DNA of 64,000 bases, taken from NCBI RefSeq assembly GCF_000738775.1, contig NZ_JPOC01000029.1, forward strand, positions 86,479 through 150,478, written 5' to 3'. Both the position numbers and the translations under genes were made by a program. Below the pieces are notes generated by a model. That model was not told where the DNA came from, did no database searches, and saw only the letters and a list, made by a program, of their open reading frames with translations. Positions 26,530-38,215 of this stretch are shown piece after piece (the stretch's first letter is position 1; each line of letters begins with the position of its first letter). This stretch comes from Prescottella defluvii (lineage in GTDB: Bacteria; Actinomycetota; Actinomycetes; Mycobacteriales; Mycobacteriaceae).

Positions 26530-27834
26530 CTAGGACATCGGTTCGGCCTGACTCGAGGGCGCGGACTCCGACTCGGCCGACATCGGCCGCGGCATGTGGA
26601 TCCGCACCTCGGTGCCCTTGCCCACCGTCGAACGGACCTCCACCCGCCCGCCCCGACGCTCGATCCGTGCACGGATCGACTTGGCCAGACCCTGCCGGTC
26701 CTCGGGCACCGCGTCCTGATCGAACCCGACACCGCGGTCACGCACGAAGATGCTGACCTGGTCGCGCTCGGTCTCCGCGTACAGGTCGATGCTCGGGACC
26801 CCTGCATGCTTGGCGGCGTTGACCAGCGATTCCCGGGTCGCGCCGAGCAGTGCCGTGAAGCACTCCCGCGACAACCCGGACCCGGCCTGATCGTCGGTCG
26901 CCAGTTCCACGTCGCCGACGGTCACCGGGCGCACCGTCACCCCGTGCTGGTCCTCCACCTCACCGGCGATGGTCTGCAACGCCTCCGACAGGCTCGTGTG
27001 CGCGGTCTCACCACCGCCGAACAGCCACCGTCGCAGCTCGCGTTCCTGCCCCCGCGCCAGTCGGGTCACCTCCTGCGGGGAGTCCGCCTGCTTCTGGATC
27101 AACGCGAGGGTCTGCAGTACCGAGTCGTGCAGGTGCGACGCGATCTCCTCGCGTTCCTCGTTGCGGATGCGGGCGGCGCGTTCCTCCCCCAGCGCCCGCC
27201 ACAACCGCAGCCACAGCGGCACCGTCAGCAGCCCCGCGCCGACCAACGTCACGACCACCGCCAGCAGCGACGACCGCAGCGCGTCGAGGTCGACCTGCGC
27301 GAGGATCACCACGCCGAGACCTGTGACGATCAGCGTCACACCACCGAGTATCCGCGCCCAGGTGAGCACCGTCGGACGGTGCGGCAGACCCAGCACCGAA
27401 CGCGAACCGTCAGTGTCGAACTCCCGCCACACCAGCGCGGCCCCGACCGCGACGACGACGAACGGTGTGATCACCGACGCCGCCGTACCGCTGATCATCC
27501 AGCTCAGACCCGCGCTGATCGCGAGTCCGATCACGGCAAGGCCCAGCGCACGACGGCGCTCGGCGGCACTGGGCTTCTCGGTGTCGGTCCCCGGCGGGGT
27601 GAAGATCCACAGCAGCCCGTACGCGACGATGCCCGCACCCGCCAGCGCCGCCAGCAACGTGAACGCGATCCGCACCTTGAAGACGTCGACGTCGAGATGG
27701 TCCGCGAGGCCGCCGGCGACACCGCCCACGATGCGGCCCCCGACTCGACGCTCGAGCCGGGGCTGGAGGGTCTCGTCCCGCACGGGTTCGAGGGCCGAGT
27801 TCACAGCCTGATTCGGTTCGGCCAAAGGTTGCAC
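26530..27834 (-). CDS. esrS: PspC-domain sensor histidine kinase, EsrS/LiaS-like
   Basis: The ~434-residue kinase begins with a PspC domain (RVGGRIVGGVAGGLADHLDVDVFKVRIAF, then a membrane helix). Further membrane segments follow, then a HisKA_3 domain with phospho-acceptor His in SHLHDSVLQ and a C-terminal ATPase domain (VRDRGVGFDQ, GGRVEVRSTVGKGTEV). The GTG at 27834 is preferred, with AGGA nine bases before it, because the ATG at 27870 sits on the edge of an operator-like repeat. It is operonic with esrR. By family it senses envelope damage and is restrained by the PspC partner. Confidence 0.87.
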   Translation of the reverse strand: MQPLAEPNQAVNSALEPVRDETLQPRLERRVGGRIVGGVAGGLADHLDVDVFKVRIAFTLLAALAGAGIVAYGLLWIFTPPGTDTEKPSAAERRRALGLAVIGLAISAGLSWMISGTAASVITPFVVVAVGAALVWREFDTDGSRSVLGLPHRPTVLTWARILGGVTLIVTGLGVVILAQVDLDALRSSLLAVVVTLVGAGLLTVPLWLRLWRALGEERAARIRNEEREEIASHLHDSVLQTLALIQKQADSPQEVTRLARGQERELRRWLFGGGETAHTSLSEALQTIAGEVEDQHGVTVRPVTVGDVELATDDQAGSGLSRECFTALLGATRESLVNAAKHAGVPSIDLYAETERDQVSIFVRDRGVGFDQDAVPEDRQGLAKSIRARIERRGGRVEVRSTVGKGTEVRIHMPRPMSAESESAPSSQAEPMS

Positions 27835-27869
27835 AGTCCCGATCCTGGCACGCGCACGCCGCCCGGGCA

Positions 27870-27927
27870 TCAGGGCCCGACCCTGAGATCCACACCGGCC
27901 CGACCGCCGGATCAGGGAAAGATCAGG
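27870..27927. promoter_or_regulatory. Four TCAGGG motifs in the divergent esrS/esrI promoter
   Basis: TCAGGG and CCCTGA (27870-27875 and 27881-27886) form an inverted pair separated by five bases. Two direct TCAGGG copies start ten bases apart (27912 and 27922), on one face of the helix. They are good candidates for EsrR binding and co-control of both divergent units. Confidence 0.6.
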
Positions 27928-27973
27928 GTAGTTCCCGATGGTGCAGACGGCGCCCGGTCGCGACGATGGTTCC

Positions 27974-29296
27974 ATGACCACTGAAGGGACCACCGGGAGC
28001 TTCTCCGATCAGCTTCACGACCTGTGGCGGACCCGCCCGGTCCGGCTACCCGCCGACGGCCACATCGCGGGCGTCGCGGCCGGCATCGGCCACCGGTACG
28101 GCATCGACCCCGTCCTCGTGCGGGTCGCGTTCGTCGTGTCGACGATCTTCGGCGGCGCCGGCATCGTGTTGTATCTCGCGTGCTGGCTGCTGCTGAGCAA
28201 GCCCGGCGACCAGGTCTCGCCCGCGGAGTCGCTGTTCGGACTCGGCAAGAGTTCGCAGTCCGGCACCAAGACCGTGGTGCTGCTGGTCGCGCTCGGAATC
28301 GCCGCGAGCACACTCGGACCGATCGGCGTCGGGATGGGCGGATCGGGCCTGATCAGCTTCGCCCTCATGCTCGGCGGCGTGTGGCTGCTCCACCAGCGCC
28401 GGCCGGTTCCACCGGCACTGCCCGCCGGAGCCGGCCAGACCGTCGCCGGATTCCCGGTCACACCGTTCCCGACGGCGTCGACGCTCCCGTATCCGGGGTA
28501 TTCGAGTCAGATCTACAGCCCCTACACCCGGCTGCCCGATCACTACGAGCCCGGGCCCACCCCGAAGTCACCCGACGAACCGAACCCGGCAGACGGCGGG
28601 ACGCCGCCCGACCCGGCGCCCCCGGCGTGGGATCCGCTGGGCGTCGCCCCGTTCGCGTGGGACCTCCCCGAGCCGGCCCGCACACCCGAACCGCCCGCAG
28701 AACTGCCGCGCAAGCAGCGCACCCGCTTCACCTCCGTCGTGCTCGGCCTCGCAGTCCTGGCCGCGGCCGCCGCAACCGGCGTGTGGGCCGCGACCGGCGC
28801 GGAATGGCTGACGCCCGCCCGGATCGGCGGCATCGCCCTCGCCGTGATCGGTGCCGGACTGCTGGTCGGCGCCTTCCTGCGACGCGGCTACGGGCTCCTC
28901 GCAGTGGCGTTCCCGCTCACCGGCTTCGTGATTCTCGCGTCGATCGTCGGACCGATGAACTGGGACGGATCCAGGCTCGGCGACCGCACCTGGACCCCAC
29001 GATCGATGGGCGAACTGACAGCCCTCTACGAGGGCACGGCCGGCGACTTCACCGTCGACCTGCGCCAGCTCGATCTCACCGAGGACCGAGAAGTGCGCCT
29101 CGACGGCACATTCGGCAACTACACCGTGATCGTGCCCGAGAACATGAACATCCGCACCGATTGTTCCGTCGTCGGCGGTACCACCGACTGCATCGGAGAC
29201 GGATACGTCGACGGTGGCGCCGACGGCACCAGCGGCCCGGTCCTGGACCTGACGGTCGACAACATCTTCGGAGAAGTGAGGGTCTACCGTGGCTGA
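27974..29296 (+). CDS. esrI: PspC-domain membrane protein, EsrI/LiaF-like
   Basis: The 440-residue protein has an N-terminal PspC domain (VRLPADGHIAGVAAGIGHRYGIDPVLVRVAF plus a membrane helix) and further membrane segments around 95-135. A long Pro/Tyr-rich cytoplasmic linker (about 145-255) is followed by three more hydrophobic segments. A beta-rich C-terminal domain (GDFTVDLRQLDL, REVRLDGTFGNYTVIVPENMNI) resembles the cell-wall-active antibiotic response domain of LiaF. In the C. glutamicum system EsrI restrains the kinase. Divergent arrangement and shared motifs support the same role here. Confidence 0.85.
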   Translation: MTTEGTTGSFSDQLHDLWRTRPVRLPADGHIAGVAAGIGHRYGIDPVLVRVAFVVSTIFGGAGIVLYLACWLLLSKPGDQVSPAESLFGLGKSSQSGTKTVVLLVALGIAASTLGPIGVGMGGSGLISFALMLGGVWLLHQRRPVPPALPAGAGQTVAGFPVTPFPTASTLPYPGYSSQIYSPYTRLPDHYEPGPTPKSPDEPNPADGGTPPDPAPPAWDPLGVAPFAWDLPEPARTPEPPAELPRKQRTRFTSVVLGLAVLAAAAATGVWAATGAEWLTPARIGGIALAVIGAGLLVGAFLRRGYGLLAVAFPLTGFVILASIVGPMNWDGSRLGDRTWTPRSMGELTALYEGTAGDFTVDLRQLDLTEDREVRLDGTFGNYTVIVPENMNIRTDCSVVGGTTDCIGDGYVDGGADGTSGPVLDLTVDNIFGEVRVYRG

Positions 29297-29540
29297 ATTC
29301 GCAGACAACTCGGGCATCCCCGTCGACGACACCGACGAGACGTCGAGCCCTCGACGGTCCCGGTGGCCGTCGTTCGGGCTCCTCCTCGCGGGCCTGGCGG
29401 CACTGCTCGTCAGCGCATGGGCGCTGATCGGGCCCTTCTCCCTCGAACCCCTGGCGAACGTCGAGTTCCGCTGGCTGTTCGTGGTCGGGGCCGTCGTCAT
29501 CGGCGCGGTGCTGGTGTTCTCTCCGGGACGTCGTCGGTAG
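29289..29540 (+). CDS. Small two-helix membrane protein linked to esrI
   Basis: The 83-residue protein starts with GTG inside the end of esrI (eight-base overlap). It has an acidic N-terminus and two membrane helices (about 29-50 and 60-78), and ends in GRRR. The coupling suggests it works with the EsrI/EsrS module, perhaps as a small subunit, but no family is recognised. Confidence 0.8.
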   Translation: MAEFADNSGIPVDDTDETSSPRRSRWPSFGLLLAGLAALLVSAWALIGPFSLEPLANVEFRWLFVVGAVVIGAVLVFSPGRRR

Positions 29541-29556
29541 TCCGGCCCGGAACGAC

Positions 29557-29590
29557 AAGGGCGCCCCGGCCGGATGGCCAGGGCGCCCTT
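29557..29590. terminator. Bidirectional hairpin between esrI unit and guaA
   Basis: AAGGGCGCCC (29557-29566) pairs with GGGCGCCCTT (29581-29590). Each strand gives a GC stem ending in TT, placed between convergent genes. Confidence 0.7.
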
Positions 29591-29603
29591 CGTCATTCGG
29601 GGA

Positions 29604-31175
<1,572 letters not shown>

Positions 31176-31181
31176 CAGAAC

Positions 31182-31187
31182 AGTCTA
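31182..31187 (-). promoter_or_regulatory. -10 box (TAGACT) of a probable leaderless guaA mRNA
   Basis: On the minus strand TAGACT is followed by six bases and then the GTG start codon. Confidence 0.5.
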
Positions 31188-31216
31188 ATATGCGCAGCCC
31201 CCGCGCCGTCCCCGGC

Positions 31217-32968
31217 CTAGGCGACCCCGCTACCGGCCCCGCTGCCCTCCGGCCGGCCACTACGGATCTCGACGATCGGCAGGCTCAGCGCCGCCGGCGC
31301 GCCCGCCGGGACCACGGGATTCTTCGGCGCCACCGGGGAGATCCGGGAGTAGCCCGCGCCCTGCTCGGGGCGGTCGTCCTGCTCGCCCTTGTTCGGCCAC
31401 AGCGACGCCGCCCGCTCGGCCTGCGCGCTGATCGTGAGCGACGGGTTCACCCCGAGGTTCGCCGAGACGGCAGCACCGTCGACGACGCTGAGCGTCGGAT
31501 ACCCGTACACGCGGTGGTACGGGTCGATCACGCCATGGTCGGCGTCCGAGCCGATGGTGCAGCCACCGAGGAAGTGCGCGGTGAGCGGAATGTTGAACAC
31601 CTCGCCCCACGTACCGCCCGGGACCCCGTCGATCTTCTCGGCGATCCGCCGGGTCGCCTCGTTCCCCGCCGGGATCCACGTCGGGTTCGGCTCGCCGTGC
31701 CCCTGCTTGCTGGTGACCTTGCGGCGACCCAGGATCCCCTTCTTGGTGTACGTGGTGATCGAGTTGTCGAGGTTCTGCATCACCAGCGCGATGATGGTGC
31801 GCTCGCTCCAGTTCTTCACCGACAGCATCCGCAGCATCTGCCCCGGGTTGGCCGCGATCACCTTCAGCAGCTTGATCCAGCGCGGGGTACTGCCGCCGCC
31901 GTCGGTCATCAGGGTCTGCAGCATCCCCATCGAGTTGGAGCCCTTGCCGTACCGGACCGGCTCGATGTGTGTGTCGGACGACGGATGGAACGACGACGTG
32001 ATCGCCACGCCCCTGGTGAGATCCAGATCCGGATCCACCTTCAACTTCGCAGCGCCCAGGATCGCCTCGGAGTTGGTACGGGTGAGCTCACCCAACCGGT
32101 CCGACAGCCGCGGCAGCGCACCGGTGTCCTTCATCTTGTGCAGCAGGTGCTGGGTGCCCCACGTCCCGGCCGCGACCACGACGTACTGCGCGGTGTAGGT
32201 CTTGTGGCTCTTGCGGACCTTCGCCCCGGTGCGGTGCGTCGCGACGTCCCACGTGCCGTCCGACCGCTCGTGCAGCGACTCGACGGTCGTCATCGGGACG
32301 ATCTCGGCGCCGGCCTTCTCCGCCAGGCCGAGATAGTTCTTGATCAGTGTGTTCTTGGCGCCGTGACGACAGCCCGTCATGCACTCGCCGCACTCGATGC
32401 AGCCCGTCCGGGCCGGGCCGACGCCCCCGAAGTACGGGTCCTCGGTGGTCTTGCCGGGTTCGCCGAAGAACACGCCGACCGGCGTCTGGATGAACGTGTC
32501 ACCCACACCCATGTCGTCGGCGACCGACTTGATCACCTCATCGGCCGGCGTCATGTGCGGGTTCTGCACGACACCGAGCATCTTGCGGGCCTGCTCGTAG
32601 TGCGGCGTCAGTTCGGCGTCCCAGTCGGTGATGTCACGCCACTGCGGATCCCGGAAGAACGACGACGGCGGCTTGTACAGGGTGTTCGCGTAGTTCAGGG
32701 AACCGCCGCCGACACCGGCACCCGCGAGGATGAGGACGTCGCGCAGCAGGTGCACACGCTGGATGCCGTAGCACCCGAGTGCCGGCGCCCACAGGAACCG
32801 CTTGAGGTCCCAACTGGTCTTGGCGAAGTCCGCATCCGCGTAGCGGCGCCCCGCCTCGAGCACACCGACCTTGTAGCCCTTCTCGACGAGTCGGAGCGCG
32901 GTGACACTGCCACCGAATCCGGAGCCGACGATGAGCACGTCGTAGTCGGTTGCGCGCTGCTTGCCCAT
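31217..32968 (-). CDS. choD: GMC-type oxidoreductase, ChoD-like (putative cholesterol oxidase)
   Basis: The 583-residue flavoprotein has an N-terminal FAD site VLIVGSGFGGSVTALRL and the second GMC motif (GAGVGGGSLNYANTL). A cysteine-rich segment (GCIECGECMTGCRHGAKNT) is typical of the ChoD subgroup rather than of classical secreted cholesterol oxidases, and the C-terminal active site includes HFLGGC. There is no signal peptide. Position beside guaB3 matches M. tuberculosis choD (Rv3409c), whose cholesterol-oxidase role is disputed. ATG 32968 follows a perfect GGAGGTG. Confidence 0.88.
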   Translation of the reverse strand: MGKQRATDYDVLIVGSGFGGSVTALRLVEKGYKVGVLEAGRRYADADFAKTSWDLKRFLWAPALGCYGIQRVHLLRDVLILAGAGVGGGSLNYANTLYKPPSSFFRDPQWRDITDWDAELTPHYEQARKMLGVVQNPHMTPADEVIKSVADDMGVGDTFIQTPVGVFFGEPGKTTEDPYFGGVGPARTGCIECGECMTGCRHGAKNTLIKNYLGLAEKAGAEIVPMTTVESLHERSDGTWDVATHRTGAKVRKSHKTYTAQYVVVAAGTWGTQHLLHKMKDTGALPRLSDRLGELTRTNSEAILGAAKLKVDPDLDLTRGVAITSSFHPSSDTHIEPVRYGKGSNSMGMLQTLMTDGGGSTPRWIKLLKVIAANPGQMLRMLSVKNWSERTIIALVMQNLDNSITTYTKKGILGRRKVTSKQGHGEPNPTWIPAGNEATRRIAEKIDGVPGGTWGEVFNIPLTAHFLGGCTIGSDADHGVIDPYHRVYGYPTLSVVDGAAVSANLGVNPSLTISAQAERAASLWPNKGEQDDRPEQGAGYSRISPVAPKNPVVPAGAPAALSLPIVEIRSGRPEGSGAGSGVA

Positions 32969-33141
32969 TGGGACACCTCCACCATGAACCCGATTGTTAC
33001 CCGCCAGTATGCACCGCGATCCTGTGACTCGAGCCACAAGGGTGTCCTAAATGTAACTACAGGTTCCACGAAAGGTGCCGGTTCCCCGAAAGACACCAGT
33101 GGCCCGGCACCGAAGTGCCGGGCCACTCGCCGAGATCGAGA

Positions 33142-34281
33142 TCAGGCGCGGACGCTCAAGCCGACCTTCTGGAACTCCTTGAGGTCGGAGTAGCCCGACT
33201 TCGCCATCGAGCGGCGCAGACCGCCGACGAAGTTGAGCGAACCGTACGGGTCGTCCGACGGTCCGTTGAGGACCTGGTCCAACGCCGGACGCTCGCCGTA
33301 CGACACCGGCAGCATCGAACCACGCGGCATCGACGGGTGCGCCGCCGCGGACGGCCAGAACCAGCCGCCGCCGGGAGCCTCCTGGGCCACCGCGAGGGGC
33401 GCACCGATGACGGCCGCGTCGGCACCGCAGGCGATGGCCTTCGCGAAGTCACCCGAAGAGGTGATGTCACCGTCGGCGATGACGTGCACGTAGCGGCCAC
33501 CGGTCTCGTCGAGGTAGTCACGACGGGCCGCGGCGGCGTCGGCGATCGCCGTCGCCATCGGCACGCCGATGCCGAGCACCTCACGGGTGGTGGTGGCGCC
33601 CTCGGTGGAGCCGTAGCCCACGATGACGCCGGCCGCACCCGTACGCATGAGGTGCAGCGCGGTGCGGTGATCGCTCACGCCACCGGCGATGACCGGGACG
33701 TCCAGCTCGGAGATGAACGTCTTGAGGTTCAGCGGCTCACTCTCCCCGTGCGCGACGTGCTCGGCGGAGATGATCGTGCCGTGGATGACCAGCAGATCGA
33801 TGCCGGCCTTCACGAGCGCCGGAGTCAGCGCGCGGGCGTTCTGCGGGCTGACCCGGACCGCGGTGGTGACACCGGCGTCGCGGACCTGGGCGACCGCCGC
33901 CGCGAGCAGCTCGGGCTGCAGCGGAGCGGCATGCAGTTCCTGCAGGCGCGAAATGGCCGCGTCGGGATCGATCTCCTTCTCGGCCATCTCGGCGAGCTCG
34001 GCGAGCTTGACCTCGACGTCGGCGTGCCGACCCCACAGGCCCTCACCGTTGATGACACCGAGACCACCGGCCTTGCCGAGCTCGATCGCGAACGACGGCG
34101 ACACCAGCGCGTCGGTCGGATGAGCCAGGACGGGGATGTCGAAGCGGTACGCATCGATCTGCCAGGCCGTCGACACCTCCTTCGAGGAGCGGGTCCGACG
34201 AGACGGGACGATGTTGATGTCGTCCAACTCGTAGGTGCGTCGGGCAGTTCTGCCCATGCCGATTTCGACGAGGTCGCGCAC
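33142..34281 (-). CDS. guaB3: GuaB3-family IMP dehydrogenase-related protein, no CBS domains
   Basis: The 379-residue TIM-barrel protein resembles IMPDH without the CBS pair. The catalytic loop that reads GSICTTR in the true enzyme reads STEGATTTR here, so the nucleophilic cysteine is missing and classic IMP oxidation is unlikely. The ADGDITSSGDFAKAIACGADAAVIG segment keeps the phosphate-binding site, so it may bind a nucleotide or act as a regulator. The GTG start has AGAAAGGGG upstream. It follows guaB2 by 30 bases, and the synteny matches Rv3410c. Confidence 0.92.
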   Translation of the reverse strand: MRDLVEIGMGRTARRTYELDDINIVPSRRTRSSKEVSTAWQIDAYRFDIPVLAHPTDALVSPSFAIELGKAGGLGVINGEGLWGRHADVEVKLAELAEMAEKEIDPDAAISRLQELHAAPLQPELLAAAVAQVRDAGVTTAVRVSPQNARALTPALVKAGIDLLVIHGTIISAEHVAHGESEPLNLKTFISELDVPVIAGGVSDHRTALHLMRTGAAGVIVGYGSTEGATTTREVLGIGVPMATAIADAAAARRDYLDETGGRYVHVIADGDITSSGDFAKAIACGADAAVIGAPLAVAQEAPGGGWFWPSAAAHPSMPRGSMLPVSYGERPALDQVLNGPSDDPYGSLNFVGGLRRSMAKSGYSDLKEFQKVGLSVRA

Positions 34282-34311
34282 GCGCGCCCCTTTCTCGATT
34301 GTTATGAGTGC

Positions 34312-35997
<1,686 letters not shown>

Positions 35998-36029
35998 CTA
36001 TCAGCTAGCGCAGACCGGGCCGAACTGCG

Positions 36030-36035
36030 TACCGT
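36030..36035 (+). promoter_or_regulatory. -10 box (TACCGT) of a probable leaderless DUF5319 mRNA
   Basis: TACCGT is followed by six bases and the GTG start at 36042; no Shine-Dalgarno sequence is present. Confidence 0.45.
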
Positions 36036-36041
36036 GGTGTT

Positions 36042-36446
36042 GTGCGCGATCAACTGCCTCCCGGCCTTCCGCCGGACCCCTTCGCCGGTGACCCTGCCGA
36101 CCCCTCTGCTGCGCTCGACGCGATCGAGCCGGGCCAGCCGTTGGACCCCCACGAGCGTCTCGCCGTGGAGGAGGACCTCGCGGACCTCGCCGTCTACGAG
36201 GCGCTGCTCGGCCACCGCGGCATCCGCGGACTGGTCGTGTGCTGCGAGGACTGCCAGCAGGACCACTACCACGACTGGGACATGCTGCGCGCGAACCTGC
36301 TCCAGCTCCTCGTCGACGGCACGGTCCGCCCCCACGAGCCCGCGTACGACCCGTCCCCCGACGCGTACGTGACGTGGGACTACTGCCGCGGCTACGCGGA
36401 CGCCTCGATGAACGACGCCCTGCACGGAGACGGCTTCGATCTCTGA
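36042..36446 (+). CDS. DUF5319 protein (Rv3412-like)
   Basis: The 134-residue acidic cytoplasmic protein has the conserved VCCEDCQQDHYHDWDML segment, with Cys and His residues that could bind a metal, and a C-terminal YVTWDYCRGYADA. It is the actinobacterial conserved protein found between guaB2 and rsdA/sigD. Function is unknown. It is on the opposite strand from its neighbours and probably monocistronic. Confidence 0.88.
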   Translation: MRDQLPPGLPPDPFAGDPADPSAALDAIEPGQPLDPHERLAVEEDLADLAVYEALLGHRGIRGLVVCCEDCQQDHYHDWDMLRANLLQLLVDGTVRPHEPAYDPSPDAYVTWDYCRGYADASMNDALHGDGFDL

Positions 36447-36468
36447 GAGACCCCTCGACACGGCTACG

Positions 36469-36500
36469 GCCCGGCAAGCATTGCTTGCCGGGCCGTAGCC
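36469..36500. terminator. Hairpin after the DUF5319 gene and rsdA
   Basis: CTACGGCCCGGCAAGC and GCTTGCCGGGCCGTAG are perfect 16-base complements flanking only ATT-like bases, between convergent genes. It can terminate both directions. Confidence 0.75.
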
Positions 36501-36528
36501 GTTCGTGCGGGATCCGCCCCTGACGCGG

Positions 36529-37515
36529 TCAGGGCGAGGACGTCACCGACGGTTGTCCGTCGAGTGAACCACTGGTCGCCCGAGTGGTCGATGTCGCGGG
36601 CGGCGTCGTCGTCGTGGTCGGCGTGGGCGACGGCGGCTGCGTCCCGGACGTCGACGTCGGCGGATTCGGCGTGGAGGTCACCGTCGGCGACGGCGGCTGC
36701 GACGGCCCGGGCGAGGTGGACGGCACCACCGCCTGGATACGCGGGTCGATCGTGGGCGACGGCCACCCGGTAGCGATCGGCGACGACGGCCCCGAGCCCG
36801 CGGACGAGGAGTCGCCGGCGGTGCTCGGCGGCGGAGGCGGTGTCAGTGGCACTGGTGGTGCCGGCGGCGGTACGGCCTTCTGCAACTCGGTCAGGAGTCG
36901 GTCACGCCACACGTTCAGCTCGCCCCGGGTCCCGGCCTCACTGACCGCACTGGCCCGCGCTCCGGCCGAATCGAGCTTGGCCTTCGCGCCGACCGTATCG
37001 CCCGACGCGATGAGTCGTTCGGCGTCCTCGAGGTTGGACGTCGTGTCGATCTTCGCGACGGTGGAGGCCGCCCGCTCCGTGAACACGACCTGCTTGACGC
37101 CCCACAGCGGGTCACCGGGTTCGGCGTTGTACGAGAAGACGCTCATGCCGCCCATCGCGATCGCGACGACAGCGGCGGCTGCGGCGATCGGTCGGAGCAG
37201 GCGGAGGTGACTGCGCCCGGACCGCGACCGGGTCGACAGGGAGTCCTGCGCCTCGAGTTCGCGGTGGACGCGCTCGACGATGTCGTCGAGGTCCGGCTCC
37301 GCCGGCAGGGGCTGCGCCAGGATCTCGGTCCGCCAGTTCGCGAGGAGCGCGGCGACCTGGTATTCCTCCGGACTGTCGGTTGCGACGGGGCGGTCACCGG
37401 CGATCGAGTCGATCAGCGCATCGTCACGACGCACCGCGGCGACATCGACGGGTGCGCCGTTTCCAGCGAGATCGGCGTGGGGATCGCCCGGCTCGCCCTT
37501 GTTGCCCCTAGCCAT
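36529..37515 (-). CDS. rsdA: Anti-sigma-D factor RsdA
   Basis: The ~328-residue single-pass membrane protein has a cytoplasmic sigma-binding part (about 1-95, including SPEEYQVAALLANWRTEIL), a membrane helix (about 105-125), then FSYNAEPGDPLWGVKQVVFTERA, typical of RsdA. A Pro/Ser/Thr-rich extracytoplasmic tail of about 120 residues follows, rich in SPTPTTTTTPP-type sequence. It holds SigD inactive until cleaved. The start overlaps the sigD stop region, so the two are coupled. ATG 37515 is chosen; a GTG nine bases upstream is an alternative. Confidence 0.88.
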   Translation of the reverse strand: MARGNKGEPGDPHADLAGNGAPVDVAAVRRDDALIDSIAGDRPVATDSPEEYQVAALLANWRTEILAQPLPAEPDLDDIVERVHRELEAQDSLSTRSRSGRSHLRLLRPIAAAAAVVAIAMGGMSVFSYNAEPGDPLWGVKQVVFTERAASTVAKIDTTSNLEDAERLIASGDTVGAKAKLDSAGARASAVSEAGTRGELNVWRDRLLTELQKAVPPPAPPVPLTPPPPPSTAGDSSSAGSGPSSPIATGWPSPTIDPRIQAVVPSTSPGPSQPPSPTVTSTPNPPTSTSGTQPPSPTPTTTTTPPATSTTRATSGSLDGQPSVTSSP

Positions 37516-38086
37516 GCCTCTCACCTGCTCTCGTCACTTCCTTCTTCAACTTGGCAATGGCTCGATGTTGAGCCACCCTCACCGCCCCGGCGGTGCTTCC
37601 GACTGCTGCTGCCGTCTCCTCCGCCGACAGACCGACGACGAGCCGGAGGACGAGGATCTCGCGGTGCTTCTCGGGAAGCGTCTGGAGCAGTGCGTTCACC
37701 TGTCGGCTCGTTTCCGAACTCAGTGCCCGTTCTTCGGGACTGTCGTCGGAGGAAACGACATCTGGTACTTCAGCAACTGGATCGGATTTGTTACGCGCAG
37801 CGTTTCGGTGAGCGTCGGCGACCTTGTGGGCGGCGATGCCGTAGACGAACGCCATGAACGGACGACCCTGATCCTGATAACGAGGAAGCGCTGTCATCAC
37901 TGCGAGACACACCTCCTGCGCCACATCGTCCGCGGACAGCTGGCCACGCTCCGCGGCGCCGACCCTGGCACGGCAGTAGCGGACGACCAGAGGTCGAATA
38001 CTCTTCAGGACCTGGGCAAGAGCATTCCGGTCGCCCTGCGCTGCAGCAGCGACGGCGGAGTTCAACTCCTCACCCGTGTTAGACAT
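37508..38086 (-). CDS. sigD: RNA polymerase sigma factor SigD
   Basis: The 192-residue ECF sigma factor closely follows M. tuberculosis SigD. Region 2 has IRPLVVRYCRARVG, LSADDVAQEVCLAVMTALPRY and FVYGIAAHKVADAHR; region 4 has LPEKHREILVLRLVVGLSAEETAAAVGSTAGAVRVAQHRA. SigD directs stress and stationary-phase genes. ATG 38086 is chosen by alignment with the family N-terminus; its Shine-Dalgarno sequence is weak. The gene overlaps rsdA, which ties synthesis of sigma and anti-sigma together. Confidence 0.95.
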   Translation of the reverse strand: MSNTGEELNSAVAAAAQGDRNALAQVLKSIRPLVVRYCRARVGAAERGQLSADDVAQEVCLAVMTALPRYQDQGRPFMAFVYGIAAHKVADAHRNAARNKSDPVAEVPDVVSSDDSPEERALSSETSRQVNALLQTLPEKHREILVLRLVVGLSAEETAAAVGSTAGAVRVAQHRAIAKLKKEVTRAGERHG

Positions 38087-38215
38087 CGTCAGCGCGAATC
38101 CTGGCGTTACAGTGGCACGTCCCCCCGGCCGGGTGTGCTTCCGCGTCACAGCGGAACGTCTGTAAGAGTAACGACAGAGTCCGACGCGTCACCGCATCGT
38201 CCGAATATCCGGCGT

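Noticed and set aside
38160..38200. GTAACG-containing sequence as a SigD-type promoter
   Set aside because: It is oriented toward the plus strand, where no gene follows, and the -10 part is not convincing.
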